Assembly: GCF_963678635.1 (NCBI RefSeq)
Contig: NC_087067.1
Span: 58,944,487-59,008,486, forward strand
Source: Symsagittifera roscoffensis
Taxonomy: Eukaryota; Xenacoelomorpha; Acoela; Convolutidae
DNA: 64,000 bases
Direction of reading: 5' to 3'
Below are positions 30,177-41,147 of this stretch, one piece after another. The number at the start of each line of letters is the position of its first letter. Within the stretch, counting starts at the first letter, position 1. Both the position numbers and the translations under genes were made by a program. The notes below the pieces were generated by a model. The model searched no databases, was not told the DNA's origin, and was given only the letters and a program-made list of their open reading frames with translations.

Positions 30177-30780
30177 CTATTGCTGCCTCTCTACCGCAGC
30201 TCTTGCGAACATGGATGGGACCACCAGGGAGCTATTAATTCCCAGTGTCATTCTCCTGACTGTTGGGAAATCAGGAATGGTTGATGGCAAAATTTTCTTC
30301 TCTAGCATCGCCTCTAGCTCCCTTTTCACCAACTCGAAGCTCTTCTTCCATGCGGAAATTCTCAAGATCTCTTGTCCACTCGCCGTCAGGGGATTCAAGT
30401 TCCAGAACTTGGGATAAGTCTTAATGGTGCTTTCACGTTTTCCCCCCATCCTGCACAGCAGTTGCCCCCTGAAGTTGTACAACACCAACTCGGGATCTTT
30501 CACTTCCCCAAAGAGTACCGTGTTACTCATTTGTGCTCTCAGCACCTCTTGTCGACATCAGTTGAGTGCCGTCCCATCCAACACACTTATCAAGCTCTAG
30601 TGTACCACAGAGTTGCGGTAAGCCGCCACTAGGGGATCCGGAAATGCGTATGTGACTGCTGGTCCATAAATGCAAGTTACGACCTCCTCCAGCCCCCTGA
30701 TTATTCCCACTGAGTCCGATCTCATCGCCAGGCCTAGGTCAACAGAGGTATGCCACCATTCACCTGTCTCCATTCATCTT
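30177..30780 (-). pseudogene. ORF3 GGIPLLT-YGPAVT block of element B
   Basis: Matches A's 16557-17159 closely: GGIPLLT near 30755, DLGLAMRSD, CIYGPAVTYAFPD, NSVVH-stop-SLISVLDG, YPKFWNLNPL and IPDFPTVRRM. Two stops and at least one frame change interrupt the first half; 30545-30177 is open. Identity to A is among the highest in ORF3. Function is unknown. Confidence 0.6.
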
Positions 30781-30856
30781 TCGTTTTCGGGTTCTTCTCC
30801 TCGCCAGTCATATGTCGATTGTGCATCAGGTGATATTCCACCAGCAGCGTCTTTAG

Positions 30857-31150
30857 TCAAGCGACACATTTATACGAGTAGGTGTCTATACTCGAGTGGG
30901 TCTTCCACATCGACAGGGGCTCCCCATTTTTCATCAGCCGATGAAATGACATCAGCTCACCATGGGTCAGGAGCACCAGTGCCAGATACCCATCAATCGG
31001 TAGTGTTTCCACACACCGACTGAACATATACGCTGGACCCATGTTGAACAGGTACCTCGGGTAAACAAGGTACAGGGCCAACAAAAGGCTTATGGGCATG
31101 CTCAGTATTTCTGGTACAAAGGCCCCGAAATGGTCTCTTTCGCACTAAAC
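30857..31150 (-). pseudogene. ORF3 LTHGEL block of element B
   Basis: 80 open codons (31099-30857) and a short lead-in, matching A's 16215-16390: LLLALYLVYP, LPIDGYLALVLLTHGEL and FHRL. Moderately hydrophobic. A stop follows near 30855, with conserved sequence continuing in other frames to the next block. Function is unknown. Confidence 0.55.
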
Positions 31151-31239
31151 ACTCCAGTCATGAATTCCTTTTTCCAACAAAGACTCAAGAACTTCAGAAT
31201 CTCGTGATCCTTTCTTGTCCTCAGCTCGCCCTTCGCGTG

Positions 31240-32478
31240 CTACCTCCAGAATCCCCCGATAGTGACCTCGTTTGCAGCCGTGACGAACCTGGCCACCGTC
31301 ATCTCCCTACTTTCGGCCACCTCCAACTGCTTCTCAAGAAATCTACAGATCTGCTTCACAAGAGGTGGGGCGTTCTCCCTTGTCTTTTTTGTGGCGTTTT
31401 CTAGCCTCGGTGTTAGGAACGGCCACCTGACTCTCTCTTGTGTTAGACGGTGCACCATCGACTCCAGTTGCTTCTCAGTCGCAGCCACATTCTTTCTCTC
31501 ATTACTTGGTCCCCTTGACTTGCTGGTGGAGCTCGTGATGGTCAAATCCATACTTCGGAACCACAAGCTGGCCGTCAAGTGACTCATTATTGGGTGGTCA
31601 TCCCCTATAGCCGGACTGAACTTGAGTTGTCTGGCGAAATTCGAGATCTCTAGCAAGAGGACTTCATCCAATACAATGAGGATATCTGCTAATTCATAGA
31701 AGCCCCTCAACGCTTGGGACACGTCCGCCCACGCCGCCGCCAGTTCTGACTTGCGAAGCCTCAAGTTCGTCGGTTCCAACTCTCGATTGGGAGCTGACAT
31801 CAGGATCCGCCATGCATTCCCTTCGGCTATTAAGACCAAAACAGCATATACAAACTGCAGAGCGGGAGGCATGCTTGCGTACCCGGGGGACGTCGTGAAT
31901 ACCACTCTTGTCTTGGGTCCAAATCGGGAAGTGACGTTTTCCTGCACCTCGTTCATCGCCGCAAACAACGTCTAGATAGCCTCCCAGATTTTCTTTGGCG
32001 CAGGCTCATCGCTTTTGAGTTGCTCAAGAAATCCAGTCGCATGCAGGTGGTCATTCATTCCTGCGAACAGCAATAGCTCTGGCTCACAAGGCATTTCTGA
32101 CTTTATCGCGACCACCAGGGTCAACATCTGGTTCAACTCTGCACCTGGCAGCGAATATACCAGGGTTTCCGGCCAGAACAATTTGGGAGACGTTCCTTCG
32201 AAGTCCGATCCCGCCACAATGATCACCTTCGCGGCTGCTGGATCCGCCCTGTCGTAAACTGCCAATGTCTTGGCCAATTGGGCGCTCCCGCAGGGTTTCC
32301 TATATCTTGGGTCATCTGTCAATCTCGCACCCTCATAACCAGCATCTGGCAGTTCCATCTCTATTGGGTTCACTAGCTTATCTACTACCCTCAACTGCGC
32401 GGGAGTCGCCAACCTGATTCTGGCAATGCTTGTTCGGTGTTTAGGGGGCTCCACTATGAGTCCCGGACTTCCCAGCAC
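31240..32478 (-). pseudogene. ORF3 second SGNH-like domain of element B (one in-frame stop)
   Basis: One frame of ~410 codons with a single TAG near 31974-31972. Order: AKVIIVAGSDFEG, a helix, ELLLFAGMNDHLHA (near 32065-32040), RVVFTTSPGYASMPPA, a long helical region, then GDDHPIMSHL near 31607-31580. A Ser block, a GxND block and a D..H block in this order and spacing recall the SGNH hydrolase fold. This is a resemblance, not a firm assignment. The C-terminal ~80 codons (QICRFLEKQLEVAESREMTV) match A's 15985-16060, and A has lost the middle. It lies right after a clear SGNH domain, so a duplicated fold is plausible. Confidence 0.5.
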
Positions 32479-32975
32479 CTTGAGAGGCTGTAGTTGATAG
32501 GTCCCATGACTGATCTTATGGAAATCCCAGTCAGATCAGCCGTCTCCATCATTCTCGCTTTTGAGAACTCCTTGTGTGACACCTGCTCGAGGCCCAGAGC
32601 TTCCGCCAACTCTTGTCTACACTCCAGATTCTCCAGGTCCAGTTCTTTTACCTTCTCCAGATATCTCGTCCGGCTTGTCTCCACCGGTCTCTCCACCCTC
32701 TTGCTCTCTACCACTACCACCGTGGACACTATCGAAATTTGGGGCATTGGTGACGCTGCTTCCTCTGCTTCCATTGGCGCGGAACCCGGTAATCTAGTGC
32801 GGCTGCTTCTCGAGCTGTCTCTTGAATCGACCCTCGCCCCTAGGCGACTAGAATGGGTTCTTGTGGCAAGGAAAGGGGGATTTGGAGGTGGGCCGAAGGT
32901 GAATTGGGCCGTCATAAAAAAATCTGCCTCCAACGCAATTATGTGCCTCTGGAAAACGTCATTCAACCATTCCAC
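32454..32975 (-). pseudogene. ORF3 SGNH C-terminal helix and Ser/Arg-rich linker of element B
   Basis: Same frame as the SGNH domain, separated only by TGA 32978-32976. The first residues (VEWLNDVFQRH) align with the last SGNH helix in A (QEWLDELE). A Ser/Arg-rich disordered linker follows, then YLEKVKELDLENLECRQEL and SVMGPINYSL, shared with A near 15360-15540. It links the two hydrolase-like domains. Its first codon is GTG, and I do not regard it as a separate gene. Confidence 0.6.
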
Positions 32976-33506
32976 TCACCCAGGCCTGTCGAAATGGATC
33001 CCATCTGAGGATGTTTCTTCTGGGAAGGATCGCTCCATCTGCTCGGCTACGTCCAGCAATCCGATGGGAAGTACACTCCTCTGATGTATTTGCCTGATTA
33101 TTTCGTTCAGGTTCCTCACTTTTGTATTCATCTTCATCGCGTGTTGGTCAGCCTTCATGTTGTAAGGAATGGTACAAAATGTGCGTATGGCGGGATTCAT
33201 TTGGATCCGCAACTCATCGAGGATACAGCTCATTCTGTCATGTAGCCTCATGACTTTCCTTGATTCTCCCCTGGACACGTCATTGGTCCCGATCATTAGA
33301 GTCACCGTGTATGCTCTTACCATCCCTAGCATCTCGAGTGATGCCAATATCTGCGGCATTGCTGCTCCAGAGAAACTCAAGATTCCAGTCTGCCAATGCG
33401 ACTGAATCCGGGTCAGCGTCCTGAGCAGGCTGTCCCCTATGATTAGGTGGACCGCACCTTCCGGCCCCCTGTGGTTGTGCATGGTATTCCACCCAAGCCG
33501 CATCAT
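32976..33506 (-). pseudogene. ORF3 SGNH/GDSL hydrolase domain of element B, catalytic motifs intact
   Basis: 176 codons holding all four SGNH blocks: HLIIGDSLL with the nucleophile Ser at 33431-33429, a Gly block SFSGAAMPQI, IGTNDVSRG with Asn 33284-33282, and DGIHFD with Asp 33005-33003 and His 32996-32994. SGNH hydrolases cleave ester bonds (lipids, acetylated sugars or other acyl groups); the substrate is unknown. It starts at an ATG overlapping the stop of the coiled-coil frame by 4 bases. In A the two are one frame, so the overlap is probably a frameshift lesion. The TGA at 32978 replaces a codon before the last helix. Confidence 0.85.
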
Positions 33507-34273
33507 TGAAGCAATCCCTTCTCGCCCGTTGCGCCGTGTTCCATGCGGTTGTGCCTGTGGTATCTGCCCTCCGTGTTCTTTTTATATTTCGCGATCACCA
33601 CATTCCTGACCGGTTGCTCCCTCCAAGTCGGGGGTAGCTCCACTCTGGCTGGACTCTCACGATTCCTCAACTGGAGCATCTCATTCAATTCTTTCAAACT
33701 CGATGAGCTACCACTCACCTGACTGCCGCTCGGGGTCGAGCTTCGAGTATACCCCGGCAGTGCTATGTCCATCAATGGGCGTATCGGTTGTGTCTCCAAA
33801 CCACGCAGAGAGGACGTTGACTCAGTCGGTATCCATAATTCCAGCCCCTCGTTCATGTGTTCTTGAGCCCCGCGGTCTAGGTTAAACCGTCCCTTCGATC
33901 TAGGAGCCTCATCCACCTCTATATGTGACTCCGGCCTCAAAACTGCGGCCGTTCGCTCCTTGGGCCTGGTTCCCTTTTGCATGTCGAGCTCTCGTTGTCG
34001 TCGCTGGAATTTCTCAAGTTCTGACTTTAGTTGTTTGCAATTCGCCGAGTTCTCTCGCACCCATTGCTCTTGCTGGCTCTCGGCCTTCAGCATCTCAAGG
34101 TCGCGCCGCGCTTGGTCCATTTCAGTGATCGCCTGATCTCTCTCCAGATTCGCTTGATTCCTCTCGAGCTTCGCCTGATCCCGGTCAAGAATCGCTTTGT
34201 ACTTCTCCCTTTGCGCCCTCTCAAGCTCCCTGTTCAGATTACCGAGGTCAGGATACGCCCATGTTTGGGTCAT
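33503..34273 (-). pseudogene. ORF3 coiled-coil region of element B, N-terminus lost
   Basis: 256 codons. The first ~100 form a dense charged coiled coil with near-repeats (LERNQANLERDQA, ITEMDQARRD). A disordered basic and Ser/Pro-rich stretch leads to the SGNH domain. It corresponds to A's 13740-14450. The start overlaps the macro-domain frame by 26 bases. Comparison with A shows that the end of the macro domain, the ~390-bp gap and ORF3's first ~150 codons have been deleted here, so this start is not original. Confidence 0.65.
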
Positions 34274-34985
34274 AGACAGGCATCGAGACCTCCGTTATAC
34301 TTCTTTCGATCATGAAGTCTCGCAGTCTTGTTAGTTGCAACATCACGTGTTCAGGATCGATCGTTTTCCTTTCATTGACCCTCGTCACTATGAAGCACAG
34401 GTTTTTGCCTGGGACTTGTGCTACCGATGGGGGAAGCGCAGCCATTCCTCCCAGCCCCGGTCTCTGTCTGAATAGAAAGTCCACGTTCTGGTATTCTCTC
34501 TTGAAGCTCATGTCCGCCGTGATACAGATCACGCTAGTCCTGTCTGACAGAATGAAGTCGTTATACGTTATCAGGATGTTCTCCGAGTACTCGTTGGGTA
34601 TTTCAAACTTCGTTTTGAAATTCCGTCCTTTGGTAGGCTCAGCCTCCTCCCCATCCAGTTCCAGTTCGCCCGTTTCTCTCACTTCCCTGAGTTTCTTTAT
34701 CATCAAGTTTTCGGTGTGGGTGAGTCCTACCCCCACTCCCGGGACAAAAATATTTATCGACGTCCCCGTCGATGATGCTGGGTCTAGATTATCTGGTGGA
34801 ATTTCGAGCGGCCTGTCTGTTGCTGTCCAGCCGAAGATGGGATCCTCCGTTTTCTTGTGTTTCCCTGCTGACACGTCGACTTGTTGGATGCTTTGTCCTT
34901 CACTTTTTCCATTTTTGACATCGCGCATCCATTCTAGTATCCTAAAGTTCATATTCTCCCTCCTCTCTATCTCGCTCTGTCCCAA
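34248..34985 (-). pseudogene. Macro (ADP-ribose-binding) domain at the end of element B Pol
   Basis: An open frame, continuing upstream to about 35025, that matches A's 12087-12800. The lead-in FRILEWMRDVKNG and ENLMIKKLREVRETG is followed by the macro core: NDFILSDRTSVICITADMSF, GGMAALPP, LCFIVTR, LTRLRDF and SMPVYDPNMG. Compared with A, the 'ALAAD' ADP-ribose loop is missing after ADMSF, and the last helix and strand are deleted. The position of TARG1 Lys84 is again Arg, as in A. The domain is recognisable but cannot be complete. Its presence at the same place in both elements shows it was part of Pol before they split. Confidence 0.75.
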
Positions 34986-35040
34986 GTCCGTCTCTGGTTC
35001 TGGTGTGGAGTAGTCTTCCTGCGGTAGTGTTAGTGTTCAC

Positions 35041-36570
35041 CATCATTGATAATTTGCCACTCATCGTCGGCTGCTAGTTCGTCTAATTCGTCCGGCTGTA
35101 TCTTATCAATCAAGAAGTCATCCCCGTACCTGTTGTACCTCATGCCTGTCCGTTTAGGATTACCACTCCTGGTCCCCGATGGTATTGGCAGGTCTGGTTC
35201 TCGCCTTGCTCCGGATTGTTCCAGTCTTCTTCTACAAAGGATTCTGCTTCAGAGTCCGCTTCTATATTTTCATTGTCATCCAAACTCAAGTTCTCGTTGC
35301 CATCATTTTTCTCTCTGGTGCCCTTTTCGTTCACCTCACACGCTGGATCCACTAGTAGGTACTCAAGTCCCTCCATGTCCTGTGGTATGCACCAGTCCTC
35401 TGGGGATGGGACATGAGGCTTCAGATTTTCATAATGTGCTGCTGGCCCCGTACTAAAGCGGTAGAACCTTCCTCGTTGGTGTACTTCCGTTATCATGAAT
35501 GGTCCTCTCCATTTCTTAAGTAGCTTCTTTGTCCCCTTGGGTGCTATTACATTCTGGAAGATCCACACGTATTGGCCTACTGCATATGGTTTCGCTTGTA
35601 AGATATTTTCATCGTATTTCTTGCGCTGTCTCATTTGTGCTTGCACAGTGTTCCTCCTGCAGAGCTCGTCCAGTTCCTGCTGTCTCCTGATCGCCTCTTT
35701 CACATAGGCTTGAGGCGACGTCTTTTTCCCTTCATATTCCGCGTAAAAGAATATCAGAGGCATTGCTCTCTCCCTGCCCGTTAACATCATGAAAGGACTG
35801 ATAGCCGTTGTCGAGTGTTGCGTACTGTTGTAAGCCCCTACCACTTGTGGCAGATATTTATCCCTCTCCGTCATGTATCTTGAGCAGTACACCCTCAGCA
35901 TGTTCACCAATGTTCTATTTTGTCTCTCCGCCAACCCGTTGGTCTGAGGATGGATGGTCGTTGAGTGTGCCTGGGCAATGTGTGACCTCTTCACCAATTC
36001 TTTTGTCAATTCCTCTACAAAGGCTTTGCCGTTATCAGACTGAGAGGACATTGGACAACCATACCGGGATAACCAATGCGTTATCAGGTAGTCACAAGTC
36101 TCCTCTGCTGAGGCTGTGTGACACGGCACCGCTTCTACCAACTTTGTGAAGTGATCTATTATAACCAGTATCTGGTTATATCCCGACTCGGTCATGCAGA
36201 TTTTTTGATGGTATATTTGCACAATCTCGTTGAATTCCGAGCTTTCAACTGACTTGAGTGGGATTTTCATCTTCCTTGGGTCTTTCACTTGCAGGCATGC
36301 TAGGCATGCATATACCCATCTCTCGCAAGCTTTCCTTAACCCTGGTCAATCAAACCTGTGAAGTATTCTCTGTTGCACTTTGTCTATCCCCTGGTGCCCC
36401 ATTTGATCTTGCGATCTGAATAACACTTCAGTCTGATACAATTGTGGTAGTATGATGAGGTTGTGCTTGTGTAATATCTTCTCCTCATCTTTCCTCTTGC
36501 ACGCTACCACCCCATCAGCTGTGTGATAGAGTAGATATTTTCTTTCTTTGTAGAACTGGCTCAGGATCTT
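35041..36570 (-). pseudogene. Integrase and Pol acidic tail of element B
   Basis: The zinc module (36410-36290) has Gln (codon 36411-36409) in place of the first His, and a TGA at 36348-36346 where A has Trp. The core (36288-35140) has Tyr (36213-36211) in place of the first catalytic Asp (VQIYHQK), while the second Asp (36036-36034, SDNGKAF) and the Glu (35928-35926, GLAERQNRTL) are intact. The C-terminal GPF module (WRGPFMI, about 35515-35490) is present, unlike in A. An acidic tail with DPACEVNEKGTREKNDG follows and, after a frame change, RYNRYGDDF near 35125. The enzyme cannot be active as encoded. Confidence 0.87.
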
Positions 36571-37475
36571 TTAGCTGTCTTCCTCCAGGTCCCCTTTTTC
36601 TTTGGACCCCGTCCGGATCCATTTGGAGAAGTTGCTTGTCATCTTGTCATTCTTTTGGGCCCTTATCAGGTCCGACAGCCTACATCTCGCTTTGACATGC
36701 TCTTTTAGTGCCATGACCTGTCCATTCATTTCCCCAGGGTTGTGGATTTCATCCTTCATCTTTACGCATACTATCCTCTTCATGATCTTCCTATCATATT
36801 CTGGCACCACATTTGTTCTAACATTTAAGTAGCACGATAGTTCCCTGAATGGTTTCCTCGATACCGCAATTTTCTCAAGTTCTTCACCTCCTTGTACCTC
36901 TTGTTCGTCCAAGTTGTACGTTCCTGAGGAGCGATCATTTTGTAGCTCCCTGCCGCGCTGTCTGATCTTCTCCTCTGCCAGTATCATGCATAGACTATCT
37001 TGATCATCGCTGCTTACTTCCGATTCTTCATCCCATACTTCACACTCCTCGGACAATTTTTCTTCTCCAGTATCTTCTTCCTCTGTGGACGTGAACCACT
37101 CCCGGACTCTTGACCTGGTCCCAGGTGTTCAGCTTCTTCCTTAAACGCCACTTTCTTTTTCCTAACCCGAGTTTGCTGAAGTATGTCATCAGGGATTTTG
37201 TCAACCAGTGACTGTACGACTTCTTTGCCATCAGGATTGCTTCCTCGTACAGAGTGTTCGTTGCCAACTGTTTCATCCCTTCGCAGTATCGTGACTTCCG
37301 GTTCCTCCCTACCTTTTCCTTCGATCACGGGTTTGTCATCTGCCAGTTTCTCGAGTAATCTCATCAAGTCTTCGTCTATCTGAGTATCTCCCGTTTCTAC
37401 CTGTTTGAGATCGTAGCCTTTTGCCTTGAGCGTCTCCCTCACAGTTTTTGACTTTAGCATTATCCATATCGGCAT
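36571..37475 (-). pseudogene. RNase H-integrase linker of element B
   Basis: Two overlapping open stretches (37475-37014 and 37056-36571) give ~300 codons of charged, Lys/Glu-rich sequence between RNase H and integrase. Near 36700, HVKARCRLSDLIRAQKNDKM matches A's KARYRLSDLLRAQRNDRM (about 10255-10310), so the end of the linker is conserved. The rest shows no motif. It is long for a Ty3 element, as in A. Confidence 0.6.
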
Positions 37476-37484
37476 TCCTCGGGT

Positions 37485-38920
37485 CTACTGCAAGATTGTT
37501 TTCTCTGGAGGCTCTTTCGGTAGTTCGAGCTGATCTTGTATCGGTTTGCCTGACTTATCGAGCCATCTCGTGAGTGAAAGACTATCATACGTTTCCTTAT
37601 CCATGAAGGAGAAGCCGTCTTTGATTTCAGGCCTATCCGCCTCTCTCTGTTCCTGTTTCTCGTAAAACTCCGTCTTCTTACTCAAGCTATCGGCATTCTG
37701 ATGTTTGTCTCTTGTTCCATGCTCATTTATCATGTTGTACCCATCCAGGCGAACTATCCACCTCCCAATGTAGCTCTGGTCCATTGAGTACGTCTTCAGC
37801 CAGCTGAGTGCCCTGTTGTCGACTCGCGGCTTGAATGGCTCACTGCCTAAGTATGCTCTATAATTCTCGACAAAGGTAACCACCGCGAACATCTCTGCTT
37901 TCGGCGCCCCGTACTTCATTTCCGTATCACTCAAGACTTTGCTCCCGTATGCTATTGGTCTTAAGACTGTCTTCCGTTCCATTCCTGTTCTTGATGGAGA
38001 ATTCCAGAAATCGCGACTACCGACGCATCCGTATCCAACACGTTCATCCCTTTTTCAGTCGGCATCCCTAGCAACGGTGTCTCGCATAACTCTTTCTTTA
38101 TTCTCTGGAATGATTCTTCCGCTGCGTTGTTCCACGTGAACTTCTTACTTTTGTGTCTCATTAATTGCTGCATCGGGTATACCTTGTCCGCGTAGCCCTT
38201 GATGAATTTCCTGTAATAGTTCGCAAAACTCAGGAAGCTCATCAATTGAGGTTCCGTTTTTGGCGATTTCCAAGTTAGAACTGCTTCTACTGCATCTGAA
38301 TCGGGTCTGATGCCGTGCCTGTCCACCATACTGCCTAAGTATTTTATCGAATCCTTGAAAATCTCGCACTTTGATGGTTTGCACTTTAGCCCCGACCTCT
38401 TCATACATGCAAACACTTCGTATAGTCGCTCGATGTAATCTTCTAGTGTAGGCGTCGCTATTACCACGTCATCCAAAAACCACATTACCAAATTGCCGTA
38501 CTTCTTTGTCACACCTATCAATGCATGTGCCATGAACCGTTGAAATGTATCCGTGGCATTGAAAAGACCAAACGGCATCCGTTTCCACTGAAACAGCCCA
38601 AACTCGCAGGCGAACCCTGTTTTGTCCCTGTCTTGCTTCCTCAGCGGGACCTGCCAGAAGGCCGAACCTAAATCAAGAGTCGTAAAAAAATTTGCGTCAC
38701 CTAATTTCGAGAGTCTCTCATCAATCCTAGGTATGGGATAGTCATCCTTCACCGTGACGGAGTTCAGATACCGAAAGTCACAACAAAACCTCAATTGGTC
38801 GCCTTTCTTTTTGGCCATCACTACTCCACACGCCCACGGTGATTTGGATGGTTCTATCATGTCATACTCTAGTAATGTCTCTATCTCTTTCTTACATGCA
38901 TCCGATTTGTGTGGGGTCAT
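37485..38920 (-). pseudogene. Reverse transcriptase-RNase H of element B
   Basis: 38920-37961 holds RT with an intact LDLGSAFWQ Asp and FLDD at 38479-38468 (Phe in place of the usual Tyr). All polymerase Asp residues are therefore present. A one-base loss near 37970, in RNase H just after DTDASVVAISGILHQEQ, shifts the frame; RNase H continues at 37982-37485 with KAEMFAVV and RVDNRALSWL. The RT start at 38920 is after a frame change relative to the protease spacer; fingers sequence upstream (to ~38985) is out of frame. This is the better preserved of the two RT copies. Confidence 0.88.
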
Positions 38921-38983
38921 GCGCCTCGCCCCCTCCTGTGTGGTACCGCACTCTCTTCAAGCTCTATTTCATGCTCAACGAAA

Positions 38984-39763
38984 TTACAACACCCAATGTC
39001 TGCCTTGCATTTCGAAAAAAACATCCTCGTTCCGATCCAGTACATCCTTGATGGCTTCGAGCTGTTCGTCCGTTATCTTGCCCCTTACATGTTCAATCTC
39101 CGGTAGGACCGGTTTATCTCTCTGCATTTCCTCTAGTGTTGGCCGTTCCGGAAATTTCGAACAGCTCGAAAGTCCATCGTCTGTCTCTGACTTAGGTGAT
39201 TTTACAAGACCTGATGAACCTCTTATTTTCTCCAATCGCCTCAAGATACAAATTTTGTCCCTATGATTGGAACAATCAATAACTTCATTTTGTTTTTGAT
39301 TTTCAGTCATTTCATATCGAGTTTTAACGGATAAAGTATATCCCAGCTTCCTCCCCCTCTGTATCCTGATGGGTATATCCAGAGTATTCAACAAGACACT
39401 GACGCAGAAACCGCTCTTGGTTATCGAGAAGGATCTTCCTAAAACAGCAGCACTTTGACTAATAGGATTTTGGACTATGCATACTTGCTTGTTGTCACTT
39501 AATTCATTGTAATTTTTCATTCGCAAGCTTACGATCTTCGCTTCGTTCGCTTTTGGCCTCACCCTCCTACTCAAGAATACCGGTGCTTTAATTTCATTCG
39601 CCATTTTTAAATTTACCGGTTTAAGTACGTACCTTCTATCCGGGTTCCGGATCCTGAACATCGCATTGTTTAAATCAAGCGTTACATCGAAGTTCCTGAT
39701 GAAGTCTCTGCCTAAAATAAATTGGTCAGACTCATCTAGGTTTTCTACCACAAGAAAGCTCAT
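38984..39763 (-). pseudogene. Protease remnant and protease-RT spacer of element B
   Basis: 259 codons starting at the second half of the retropepsin (MSFLVVENLDESDQFILGRD) and continuing through the same spacer as A's 6845-7524, with AAVLGRSFS and LPEIEHV. The first half of the protease, with the catalytic Asp-Thr-Gly, is absent: gag sequence CGHEV joins directly to RDLWMS. About 550 bp present in A are deleted. The frame ends with EMQGRHWVL after a frameshift. Confidence 0.78.
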
Positions 39764-41147
39764 CCACAGGTCTCGTTACTTCATGGCCGCATACAGTGAT
39801 TATTGACATTATCCTGGCCCCGATTTTTGTTCTGCCGAATGGCTTTCCCGTCACCATTTTCAGAGTGTTGCAATTTCCACTCTTTGTCGACCCTGCTACC
39901 GCTTCAGACACTGGAACTGAGCAACCTAACGTCTCGTTCAACTTCTGTCTTTCGATCTCCTGCTTCAGTCGCTGCTTTATTTCCTTCGTCGCTAGGTCCT
40001 GTTTCACTTTGTTAATAGCCTCTGTCGCCGCTTTCTCATAATTTACTTCTAGGGCATTCTTGGCCGTGGCTTCTACTGCACTATTGACTTGCGTTACAGC
40101 TTTCACTGTATTCGTTGGCAGTTCCGCACACGTTGCTTCCAAGTTTTTTGTTTCAAACTCAGTTTGTCTATTTCTCTGGTTCTGCACCGCTGCTAACGCC
40201 AATTTATGCTTCGGGTGACTCTGGTTCTTGACTGCCTCCCAGAACAAAGGACAGTTCATCCTGAAGTGCCCCTCTTGATTGCTGAAGAAGCATCTCACAC
40301 CTATTTTGATGATAAAGCCACTATAGTACTCGTGTTCTTCCATCTGGCTCATATTTTCCTCATCGGGTGCATATCCCAGACTCTTCATGCCTTGCTTGTA
40401 TGTTGTGCAATCCACTACGTGATGATCAGCTGACCCGCAGTTTGCGCATGATCTACGTTTGTCCATGTCATCTCTAGGCTTGTACCATGACGACCATTGT
40501 GGTTGACTCCCCCCTTGCATGTTCCCGTTATCCGAGTATGTGTACTTCTTGGGTTTCACTAGCAGGTACTCTCTTGACTTCTGTCTCATCTCTTCTGGAG
40601 TCGGTGAACTATCTTTCGACAGTGTATAGTACGTTGCTAACATTGTTCTCAAGTCATCACTTTTTACCCCATCAATGAACTTTGAGGCGATGCTAAAGTT
40701 CCTTCTGTTTGTTGACTCTTCAGGATCACTTCCACGTCTCAAGCTCTCAAGATCATCCAGGAACCGATCAATTGATTCATCGTCCCTGTGCCTTCTCTTT
40801 TCAAATCGCATCATCGCTTGGTGACCCTTCATGACTGACCCGAATCGATTCAACAATATCTCGAAGATTTTAACCGCAGTGTCGCGTTCCTCTTCCTTCT
40901 TTGCAACTAAGCATTTCAACCCCGTGCCTTCTAAGTTGCTGAGTATCGCTGCACAGGCTTGTCTCTCATCGTTCAAGTTATCTTGTTCCAAACGTAATCT
41001 CATGACTTCTACCCAAGTATCAATGCATCCGTCTAAATCATCCTTGAATTCTTTCAGCTTTTTGAAAGTTTTCCTGGATTTGCCAACTCCTCTGTCGCTC
41101 GAGTCAGTGTTCATCGTGGCGAAGGCCTCCAGTGTCCTTTTCATCAT
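39732..41147 (-). CDS. Gag of element B (capsid and zinc knuckles)
   Basis: An intact frame of 471 codons from an ATG. The capsid-like helical domain spans residues ~35-160 (CIDTWVEVMRL, EILLNRFGS, GHQAMMRFEKRR, SKFIDGVKSDDL). Knuckle 1 at 40448-40407 is C-x2-C-x4-H-x4-C (CANCGSADHHVVDC). Knuckle 2 at 40292-40251 has Ser in place of the second Cys (CFFSNQEGHFRMNC). A helical, charged C-terminal linker follows. Gag would form the particle and bind element RNA. The N-terminal coiled-coil part found in A lies upstream in pieces (41560-41380), so this ATG may not be the original start. The last ~15 residues are out of frame after the protease deletion. Confidence 0.8.
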   Translation of the reverse strand: MMKRTLEAFATMNTDSSDRGVGKSRKTFKKLKEFKDDLDGCIDTWVEVMRLRLEQDNLNDERQACAAILSNLEGTGLKCLVAKKEEERDTAVKIFEILLNRFGSVMKGHQAMMRFEKRRHRDDESIDRFLDDLESLRRGSDPEESTNRRNFSIASKFIDGVKSDDLRTMLATYYTLSKDSSPTPEEMRQKSREYLLVKPKKYTYSDNGNMQGGSQPQWSSWYKPRDDMDKRRSCANCGSADHHVVDCTTYKQGMKSLGYAPDEENMSQMEEHEYYSGFIIKIGVRCFFSNQEGHFRMNCPLFWEAVKNQSHPKHKLALAAVQNQRNRQTEFETKNLEATCAELPTNTVKAVTQVNSAVEATAKNALEVNYEKAATEAINKVKQDLATKEIKQRLKQEIERQKLNETLGCSVPVSEAVAGSTKSGNCNTLKMVTGKPFGRTKIGARIMSIITVCGHEVTRPVDELSCGRKPR

